A DNA stretch of 64,000 nt from Vibrio salinus. Its GTDB lineage: Bacteria > Pseudomonadota > Gammaproteobacteria > Enterobacterales > Vibrionaceae. Shown in pieces: positions 57,546 to 64,000 of this stretch. How positions within the stretch are numbered: position 1 is the stretch's first letter; each line of letters starts with the position of its first letter. The stretch spans positions 372,001 to 436,000 of the forward strand of contig NZ_JAJSDZ010000009.1 of assembly GCF_021272385.1 (NCBI RefSeq). The letters run 5' to 3'. Under the pieces are notes generated by a model. That model made no database searches. It had not been told where the DNA came from and saw only the letters and a program-made list of their open reading frames with translations. The translations under genes and the position numbers were made by a program.

Positions 57546-59340
57546 GCTCTCCCCAACTGAGTTCCCGCTGTACCACGCACTGGTTATCAATACTTAGCTT
57601 ACCGGTTTCTCCGTCCGCCTGATATCCTTTGACAACTTTCATCTGAGGAAGTTCCATAAGTAATTGATATGCATCCATTCCCATTGCTTTCAACCGTTTC
57701 TCTGCAAACGATTCCTTTGGCCACAATGCTTTTAATTGTCTGGCTACATCGGCTTTCGGTTCTATCAATAATGGAATATCGCTATAAGAAACACCGCTTA
57801 AATCCTCATATTGTTTTTTCCCACTGTTACTCCGGGAGCTTGAAAAAAGTTTCGGAGGGGTGGTATCCGGATTGATGGCAACTTCAATAAAAGGTTTAAT
57901 CAGGGTTAGTTCTGCGCTATTAGCTACGATATAAACCGCATCGATATCGCGGCGGCTGCGGGGTTGAGATTCTAATTTCATACCCAGTAATGATTGCATC
58001 TGGGTAATATTCTGCTGGCTCGCTTTTAAGCCGAATACGGCATTAATGTCTTTTTGTAATTTTCGTTTGTCGGTAAAATTCGAAACCGCAACCGGGTTTT
58101 TGCTGTATTTCGACCATTCGGCGTCAAATGCATGAATAACACGTTGTCCAAATGAACTGTTTGGCGCAAGAATGAGTGGATATCGATAACCTTCACGGAA
58201 CAGATGTTTTGCGGCCTGATGGGCTTCCTGCTCTGGTGACAGTGCAAAATAGCAGGTGTTTTCTGAAGGATCGATCTTATCCGGAATATTAAGTGCCAGC
58301 ATTGCGAGGGGATGGTGTCTTTTTTTCTCCAGTTCTTTGAGAGTCAGAATATTATTTTTAATCAGCGGCCCGACCACAAAGTCAATGTCTGAACCTTCTA
58401 ACCGGTTTTCGATTTGTTCCATGGACTCTGCATTGGTATCGATAATGGTAAGGGTTGCATTAGGATCTCTGTTGTGATCATTCATCATCGAAAACATGAA
58501 ACCATCCCGGATCAACTGAGCCTGCTGAGAAAACTTACCACTAATAGGCAAAAGCAATGCGGTATGAAGTGGTGCCGACACTTTTAACGCCAGAATGGAA
58601 GTGATGGCTTCTGGCTGGTGAATGGCGGCCGGATGTGTCGGGTTTTCTTCTATCCATTTAGTCAGTGTGTTTTTCAGTTGTGACAAATTGCCTTTTAGGG
58701 TTTTGACATAAATAGCAAGCTGAACCCATCCGTCCAGTTCGTCTTCATTCGGGTTGAGTTTTAATTCAGTAATTTCATCTTCAGAATAATGACTTAATGA
58801 TACCCAGATTTGCTGTGCAATCTGTTCCTGTGTATCGTTATCCTGTGTTAAGTCATAAGTATGAACCAAAGATTTAGCAGCGGTAAACCAATTTTCCAGT
58901 TTCGTATTGATTTGGGCTTTAGTCTGATAGAATGCGAGCCATTGAGAATTGGATAATTTCCACCATGGTTTGAATTCCAGTTGCCGTGATGCGGCATTAT
59001 ATTGATCCTGCATCATTAAAAGATGTGCATTCGCTAATTGCTGCTCGGCACTTTGACCTTCGTTTAACGTGGCTTTTTTCAGACGCAGAAGAAGCAAATT
59101 GGCCTGGGTTGTGTCACCTTTCTGAACGGCGGCTTTTAATGCCATGATCAACCAATCGTTCTGTAGTGTTCCCTGACTGCTGTCAGCCTTGACCAGGTAA
59201 GACTGAATGTTGTGAGTTGGAGCCTGAGTAATGTCGACAGTGTTACTTAAAGGTGCGGTTGTGGTACACGCTGCCATGGATATCGCAAGGGCGACAGGAG
59301 CTAATGTGCGTGTTACGCTTAGTTTGATTCGATTTTTCAT
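57532..59340 (-). CDS. lpoA: Penicillin-binding protein activator LpoA
   Basis: This 602-residue outer-membrane lipoprotein has lipobox MAAC, with lipid on C25. The N-terminal TPR-like helical domain spans about 50-250, and the C-terminal domain (about 255-575) resembles type I periplasmic binding proteins (ALLLPISGKFSQQAQLIRDGF). LpoA reaches through the murein to stimulate PBP1A. It is divergent from rsmI and heads the yraN-diaA-dolP cluster, as in E. coli. Confidence 0.95.
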   Translation of the reverse strand: MKNRIKLSVTRTLAPVALAISMAACTTTAPLSNTVDITQAPTHNIQSYLVKADSSQGTLQNDWLIMALKAAVQKGDTTQANLLLLRLKKATLNEGQSAEQQLANAHLLMMQDQYNAASRQLEFKPWWKLSNSQWLAFYQTKAQINTKLENWFTAAKSLVHTYDLTQDNDTQEQIAQQIWVSLSHYSEDEITELKLNPNEDELDGWVQLAIYVKTLKGNLSQLKNTLTKWIEENPTHPAAIHQPEAITSILALKVSAPLHTALLLPISGKFSQQAQLIRDGFMFSMMNDHNRDPNATLTIIDTNAESMEQIENRLEGSDIDFVVGPLIKNNILTLKELEKKRHHPLAMLALNIPDKIDPSENTCYFALSPEQEAHQAAKHLFREGYRYPLILAPNSSFGQRVIHAFDAEWSKYSKNPVAVSNFTDKRKLQKDINAVFGLKASQQNITQMQSLLGMKLESQPRSRRDIDAVYIVANSAELTLIKPFIEVAINPDTTPPKLFSSSRSNSGKKQYEDLSGVSYSDIPLLIEPKADVARQLKALWPKESFAEKRLKAMGMDAYQLLMELPQMKVVKGYQADGETGKLSIDNQCVVQRELSWGEHEAL

Positions 59341-59408
59341 AGCACTGAGCTGTTAACTTTTTCCGGTGTAATTAACTCTATAATAATCTTTGAAGTAATG
59401 GTAAACAA

Positions 59409-60272
59409 ATGACAGATAATAAAACTTTTCAGCAGGAAAGCTCGATCCTATATATAGTACCGACTCCTATTGGTAATTTAGGTGACATCACTCAGAGAGC
59501 TTTGGATGTTTTAAGCTCTGTTGATGTTGTGGCTGCTGAAGACACCCGGCATACCGGAAAACTATTATCTCATTTCAATATTCAAACAAAAACGTTTGCA
59601 CTACATGATCATAACGAGCAGAACAAAGCTGACATTCTAGTCGAACGACTATTGTCAGGGCAATCTATTGCGTTAGTTTCTGATGCAGGCACTCCATTAA
59701 TCAGCGATCCAGGATACCATCTTGTGAGTCGTTGTCGTCAGGCTGGTGTAAAAGTTGTCCCTTTGCCAGGGGCTTGTGCTGTGATTACCGCTCTTAGTGC
59801 TGCCGGGCTGCCGTCTGATCGTTTTAGTTTTGAAGGTTTTTTGCCTCCGAAAACCAAAGCACGTAAAGATAAACTACAGGAAATCGCTCAGGTTGAAAGA
59901 ACCTGCATTTTTTACGAATCACCACACCGGATTATTCCGTCGCTGGAAGACATGCTGGATGTGCTTGGTCCGGGCAGAGAGGTGGTAATTGCGAGAGAAC
60001 TGACAAAAACATTTGAAACCATTCAGGGAATGCCTTTGGGAGAACTGATTCTTTGGATGGGAGAAGATGAAAATCGTCGTAAAGGTGAAATGGTATTGCT
60101 GGTTCACGGTTACAGACAACCCGGAGAAGAGGTATTATCCGCAGAAGCGACACGTGCATTAACGATTCTGGTTAAATCATTACCATTGAAAAAAGCCGCC
60201 GCTGCTGTCGCGGAGATTTATAATCTGAAAAAAAATGCGCTTTATAAGTGGGGATTAGACAATCTGGATTAA
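59409..60272 (+). CDS. rsmI: 16S rRNA 2'-O-ribose C1402 methyltransferase RsmI
   Basis: This 287-residue enzyme methylates the ribose of C1402 in the decoding centre. The TP-methylase domain shows [51 protein letters not shown] and FYESPHRI. The C-terminal small domain ([24 protein letters not shown]) binds RNA. It is divergent from lpoA. Confidence 0.98.
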   Translation: MTDNKTFQQESSILYIVPTPIGNLGDITQRALDVLSSVDVVAAEDTRHTGKLLSHFNIQTKTFALHDHNEQNKADILVERLLSGQSIALVSDAGTPLISDPGYHLVSRCRQAGVKVVPLPGACAVITALSAAGLPSDRFSFEGFLPPKTKARKDKLQEIAQVERTCIFYESPHRIIPSLEDMLDVLGPGREVVIARELTKTFETIQGMPLGELILWMGEDENRRKGEMVLLVHGYRQPGEEVLSAEATRALTILVKSLPLKKAAAAVAEIYNLKKNALYKWGLDNLD

Positions 60273-60367
60273 GTAAATAGTGTCTCTTTGTTGGTTTTTT
60301 ATCCGTTTGTCAGAAGAGAGTTGACCTTTTCTAGACAGTGACCGGTATTCCCTATACAATCCGCCCC

Positions 60368-60762
<395 letters not shown>

Positions 60763-60765
60763 TTT

Positions 60766-60807
60766 GTTTTTACAAGGCCTTACAGAGGCTGTGAGGCCTT
60801 GTAAAAC
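60766..60807. repeat. Inverted repeat after rnpB
   Basis: GTTTTTACAAGGCCT pairs with AGGCCTTGTAAAAC around TACAGAGGCTGTG. The T-rich left arm is part of the rnpB tail (a T-run at 60761-60765 and beyond). The stem has no U-run after it on either strand, so it is not a standard terminator; it may protect the 3' end. Confidence 0.6.
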
Positions 60808-60886
60808 AGCTGATGTTATAAACCCATATGTGGATCATAGTGATTTCATTTCTGAGTCGTTCGTATATCGGTACTTTTATACCTTT

Positions 60887-61267
60887 CTAACGAAATACCC
60901 ATTTTGTACTGAGAACATAGTTACAGCACATCCCCGAGAGAATTCCCAGTACCAGAGCGACATATATTAGTGTGCCTTGTGCTCCTGTCAGTAATACCAC
61001 CATCTTAAATACCGCAAAGTTGGGCAATGCACCGATGCAGGCTGTGACCATGAATTTTTTCCACTGAGCAAAAGCCTTCGGCTGTTGGAATTGTGAAAAA
61101 GTGAGCCGACGGTTACCAAACCATGTTGTTGTAGCCGCAAGTAAAAAGGCGATGCTACGGGCAAGCATCAGATCCAGATCAAAACCTTTAAACAGGATTG
61201 TAAAGAAGAAGGTATCGACGATAAAACCGATACCCCCAATAAGTGCAAATTTTAATAGTTGTTTCAT
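60887..61267 (-). CDS. GtrA-family membrane protein
   Basis: This 126-residue protein has four membrane helices. The family opening LLKFALIGGIGFIVDTFFF, the middle LARSIAFLLAATTTWFGNRRLTF and the ending GMCCNYVLSTKWVF are GtrA/DPMS hallmarks. GtrA proteins are thought to flip undecaprenyl-phosphate-linked sugars. ATG 61267 is chosen, leaving 4 bases after the transferase stop; a TTG 15 bases upstream is possible. It is last in a three-gene operon with an ArnT-like and a GtrB-like gene. Confidence 0.88.
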   Translation of the reverse strand: MKQLLKFALIGGIGFIVDTFFFTILFKGFDLDLMLARSIAFLLAATTTWFGNRRLTFSQFQQPKAFAQWKKFMVTACIGALPNFAVFKMVVLLTGAQGTLIYVALVLGILSGMCCNYVLSTKWVFR

Positions 61268-61271
61268 CAGA

Positions 61272-62678
61272 TTATCTGGCAAGGCAGGTATAGAGTGAGC
61301 GTTTAGATTTTGCTGTGAACTCGTATGTGCAGCTTAAGGACTGAGCGTGAATTAATGCGTACACTTCGGCTTCTTTGCCTATCAGGTGGAACCGGCTCAA
61401 ATGATTTAGCTCGTTGTTATTTTTAAGTTGCTTCGCTTTGCCCCGACTGTAAAACTGACCGGAAAATGGGCGGTGACCGACATAGAAGACTGGTGCATTA
61501 TCTGTGATGTGTTCAAATATCACGCGATCACTGCGCCGGTCTGCTCTGCCCATGTTCATCACTAACATGGCAATCATCAATAATACGGGTACCAAAGCGG
61601 CCACACCGGTTACCCATCTGAAATCATGCTTATCGACCAGCATGGCGATTAAAATACCAATCGCAGGAACACCCGGAAGAACATAAGCAGGCAGTATGTT
61701 TCCTGCCAGAGTGAACAGGATCATTGGTGAGATCAACCAACACAATAAATAACTGAACAGTTTTTTATGATCGGGTTCCAGCGTCTTTAACAGATTACGG
61801 CGTTTCCATGCGATAACAGGCAGAACAATAGACCAGGGGGCGGCTGAATATAGCCAAAACAACCAAATCATACCACGTGTATGGACATGAGCGGAGCCAT
61901 ACAGATCGCCTTTCCAGCCACTAATAATATAGCGTTTGAAATGTTCACCTACGATGAAGTAATCGATAAACCCGGGGGTCGCTCTTTCTGCCATAATATA
62001 CCAGGGCAGGGCTATCGCCAGCATTAACGCGACACCGGAAACGATTGGGAAACGTTGCCACAATACTTTGAATGCGTTGATAAAACCGTGTTGAATGACT
62101 AACCAGGGGAAAACGGCAATGCCCATGATAACAAGAGCGACCGGGCCTTTTGCCAACAATCCGGATGCCAGACCGAAAAAGCTAAGATATCCCCATAAGC
62201 GACAGTATTTATCTTTACCTGACCAGCAATAGTAAAAACCCATCATGGCGATGGTCATAGCGAGTGTGAGTGCCATGTCTGTCATCACGGCGCCCGCCGC
62301 TATGGAAAAAATACCACAGGTTGCTAGCACCAGCGCGGCAATCAATGCACTAAAACCGGCCCGTTTTGCCATAAACGCTGTGAGTATAATGGTGACAACA
62401 CCTGCCAGCCAATGAGGAGCCCGAACCGCAAATTCATTCAGTCCAAACAGTTCAATACCATAGGCACTCATCCAGGTGAACATAGGGGGTTTGCCCCAAA
62501 AAGGGATACCATAATCAAACTGAGGCGTTAGCCAGTTATGAGTTTCCACCATCAGACGGGCCATTTCACCATAGCGTGCTTCTGTGCTGTCCATTAATGG
62601 GTATGTAGCGAGTGAGATCAGGCGGATCAAAAGAGCAAAGGCCAGCAAGACCCATAAATGAGTTTTAGTAATGTTCAT
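61272..62678 (-). CDS. ArnT-like dolichyl-phosphate-mannose-type glycosyltransferase
   Basis: This 468-residue GT-C enzyme has about 11 membrane helices. The first periplasmic loop has YPLMDSTEARYGEMARLMVE with the DxxE catalytic acid pair and GIPFWGKPPMFTWM, both typical of the ArnT/PMT family that moves a sugar from undecaprenyl phosphate to lipid A or proteins. The C-terminal soluble part is shorter than in ArnT (about 550). It lies 6 bases after the GtrB-like gene. The accepted sugar and acceptor are not visible; envelope lipid A modification is an inference from family and context. Confidence 0.85.
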   Translation of the reverse strand: MNITKTHLWVLLAFALLIRLISLATYPLMDSTEARYGEMARLMVETHNWLTPQFDYGIPFWGKPPMFTWMSAYGIELFGLNEFAVRAPHWLAGVVTIILTAFMAKRAGFSALIAALVLATCGIFSIAAGAVMTDMALTLAMTIAMMGFYYCWSGKDKYCRLWGYLSFFGLASGLLAKGPVALVIMGIAVFPWLVIQHGFINAFKVLWQRFPIVSGVALMLAIALPWYIMAERATPGFIDYFIVGEHFKRYIISGWKGDLYGSAHVHTRGMIWLFWLYSAAPWSIVLPVIAWKRRNLLKTLEPDHKKLFSYLLCWLISPMILFTLAGNILPAYVLPGVPAIGILIAMLVDKHDFRWVTGVAALVPVLLMIAMLVMNMGRADRRSDRVIFEHITDNAPVFYVGHRPFSGQFYSRGKAKQLKNNNELNHLSRFHLIGKEAEVYALIHAQSLSCTYEFTAKSKRSLYTCLAR

Positions 62679-62684
62679 GGTTGG

Positions 62685-63725
62685 TTATGCCGTTTCTTCC
62701 AGTTTAGATGCCATACAATGAATTGAACTGTGTTTTGCCGGTTGCTCGTAAACAGACTGAACCAGATATAGTGGGCGCTGTTTGGTTTCGATAAAAATGC
62801 GTCCGATGTATTCACCCAATAAGCCAATGGAAAGCAGTTGTACGCCCCCCAGAGCCAGCTGAGCGACCATCGTGGATGGGTAACCAGAAACCGGCTCACC
62901 AAAAACCACCGTTTTCATTACAATGAACACACCGTAAAGAAAGGCACTGAATGCCACTAAAATGCCTGCCAGTGTCGCCAGACGCAGTGGCCGGATAGAA
63001 AATGACGTGATGCCATCCATGGCTAAACCAATCAGTTTGAGATAATTCCACTTCGTTTCACCACAAAAACGGGCATCTCGTTCGAACGGAATGGTGATTT
63101 GCCTGAATCCTGGCCAGGAAAAAATGCCTTTCATATAACGGTTACGTTCAGGAAGCGTATTGATGTGACTGACAACTTTGGCATTGAGTAACCGGAAATC
63201 ACCAACGTTCTCAGGAACCTCCAGTTTTGCCATACTATTGAGGACTTTGTAGAAACAAGCGGCAGAGAAACGTTTGAACCAGGTTTCACCGTGGCGCTCA
63301 CTTCGTTGCATGTTCACAACGTCATACCCTTCACGCCATCGGGATACCATTTTCGGAATAAGCTCCGGAGGATCCTGCAAATCCGAATCAATCACAACAA
63401 TGGCTTCCCCCTTGCTGTGTTCTAATCCGGCGCTCATAGCCGATTCTTTACCAAAATTGCGACTCAGTGAAATACAGCGAATGTCGCTGGACGATTGAGT
63501 AAAGGACTGCGTGATCCTAAGGCTGTTGTCTTTACTGCCATCGTCAACATAAATAATTTCACAGTGTTCCGGCATGGCATCCAAAACCGCCGTTAAACGC
63601 CGATGGAATTCCGTAAGCACTTCCTGCTCGTTGAAAAATGGGACGACAACCGATAAAACGGGGTTAGAATCAGGGTATTGAGTGCCCCTTGAAAAGGCGG
63701 CAGTGTATATATTTAAGTTTGACAT
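62685..63725 (-). CDS. GtrB/ArnC-like family 2 glycosyltransferase
   Basis: This 346-residue GT2 enzyme loads a sugar on undecaprenyl phosphate at the cytoplasmic face. The GT-A domain has SVVVPFFNEQEVL, IIYVDDGSKDNS, LSRNFGKESAMSAGLEHSKGEAIVVIDSDLQDPPELI (with the metal-binding DSD), and GDFRLLNAKVV. Two C-terminal helices follow (near 240-260 and 275-300). It heads the minus-strand operon with the ArnT-like and GtrA genes. The start at 63725 (MSNLNIYT) lies 47 bases left of the palindromic operator candidate. Confidence 0.9.
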   Translation of the reverse strand: MSNLNIYTAAFSRGTQYPDSNPVLSVVVPFFNEQEVLTEFHRRLTAVLDAMPEHCEIIYVDDGSKDNSLRITQSFTQSSSDIRCISLSRNFGKESAMSAGLEHSKGEAIVVIDSDLQDPPELIPKMVSRWREGYDVVNMQRSERHGETWFKRFSAACFYKVLNSMAKLEVPENVGDFRLLNAKVVSHINTLPERNRYMKGIFSWPGFRQITIPFERDARFCGETKWNYLKLIGLAMDGITSFSIRPLRLATLAGILVAFSAFLYGVFIVMKTVVFGEPVSGYPSTMVAQLALGGVQLLSIGLLGEYIGRIFIETKQRPLYLVQSVYEQPAKHSSIHCMASKLEETA

Positions 63726-63772
63726 ACGACTTTTCCACAGTATCCGATGAATAACTGCAGTCTACAAATCGC

Positions 63773-63809
63773 CATGTGAAAGAAATGTTATTGACATTTT
63801 TTTCACATG
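63773..63809. promoter_or_regulatory. 37-bp near-perfect palindrome overlapping a -35 in a divergent promoter region
   Basis: CATGTGAAAGAAATGT (63773-63788) and ACATTTTTTTCACATG (63794-63809) are inverted copies with one mismatch and a 5-base centre. TTGACA at 63791-63796 lies in it, with TAAATA at 63815-63820 as a -10 for the response regulator. A protein bound here would block or steer both divergent units. Confidence 0.6.
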
Positions 63810-63876
63810 TTTAGTAAATAATGGTCATATAAAACGGATCATGAATGCGGTTGTATCGATCATTGGAGAGAAATAC

Positions 63877-64000
63877 ATGAAACGCGTGCTTTTGGTGGAA
63901 GATAATCGGGAAATTGCAGGCATGTTGTTCGATTATTTTGAGTGTGCCGGTATGGAACTTGATTATGCGGATAACGGTGAGCTTGGGTTGAAACTGGCGC
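63877..64000 (+). CDS. Response regulator, N-terminal fragment (runs off right edge)
   Basis: The first 41 residues read MKRVLLVEDNREIAGMLFDYFECAGMELDYADNGELGL: a receiver domain with the acidic pair E8/D9 and an OmpR-type start. The phosphorylated aspartate lies just beyond the window. Ribosome site GGAGAG precedes ATG 63877 by 8 bases. It is divergent from the glycan operon. It is most likely an OmpR/PhoB-type two-component regulator; the output domain is not visible. Confidence 0.85.
   Translation, partial: MKRVLLVEDNREIAGMLFDYFECAGMELDYADNGELGLKLA

Overview
This window is a gammaproteobacterial chromosome segment, most likely from the family Vibrionaceae; the genus cannot be fixed from sequence alone. 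The main reason is gene order. It runs rpsU-dnaG-rpoD, tsaD, plsY/folB, ftsB-ispDF-truD-surE-pcm-nlpD-rpoS, mutS, recA-recX-alaS-csrA, a Ser/Arg tRNA array, the oxaloacetate decarboxylase sodium pump oadGAB, gshA-luxS, ffh, rpsP-rimM-trmD-rplS, degS-degQ, rplM-rpsI-sspAB, lpoA-yraN-diaA-dolP, rsmI and rnpB. As I recall it, this is the backbone order of Vibrio chromosome 1. LuxS, OadGAB and two decayed attC-like sites of the vibrio superintegron type fit that placement.

Layout. 1-5.7 kb holds the end of an AraC-type regulator and a catabolic operon: a DeoR-HTH/PfkB-kinase fusion, a DapA-family aldolase or dehydratase, and a tripartite tricarboxylate transporter TctCBA. A CRP-like site and three TTTTTGTTTG repeats lie upstream. 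5.7-8.4 kb is accessory DNA: a sugar acetyltransferase, a glutathione transferase, a DJ-1/PfpI protein and a broken GNAT acetyltransferase. The last three look like old integron cassettes, because two related attC-like sites flank the DJ-1 gene. This accessory DNA abuts the 3' end of a tRNA-Ile2(CAU) gene. 8.4-31.8 kb is housekeeping: initiation of replication and transcription, isoprenoid and folate synthesis, the general stress sigma factor, mismatch repair, RecA and AlaRS. A 264-bp MITE-like element lies between an alpha/beta hydrolase gene and plsY.

31.8-44 kb holds csrA, seven tandem tRNA genes (2 Ser-GCU, 5 Arg-ACG), oadGAB, a quinone-oxidoreductase-like gene, yqaA, an M16 protease lipoprotein, gshA, a transglycosylase-like lipoprotein and luxS. 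44-60.8 kb holds corB-ypjD (divergent from ffh), the rpsP operon, two Deg-family proteases, the rplM and sspAB operons, the lpoA-yraN-diaA-dolP envelope cluster, rsmI and RNase P RNA. 60.8-64 kb is an accessory glycan module (GtrA flippase-like protein, ArnT-like transferase, GtrB-like transferase). It is transcribed away from a two-component response regulator that runs off the window, with a near-perfect 37-bp palindrome between them.

The points most worth a second look are the regulator-kinase fusion operon, the decayed cassette island, the TA-flanked element whose target-site copy supplies the plsY stop codon, the expanded tRNA array, the palindrome at 63773-63809, and the absence of three neighbours I expect in Vibrio at these loci (lysC, zapE, petABC). 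No CRISPR array, prophage, insertion-sequence transposase or integron integrase was seen.
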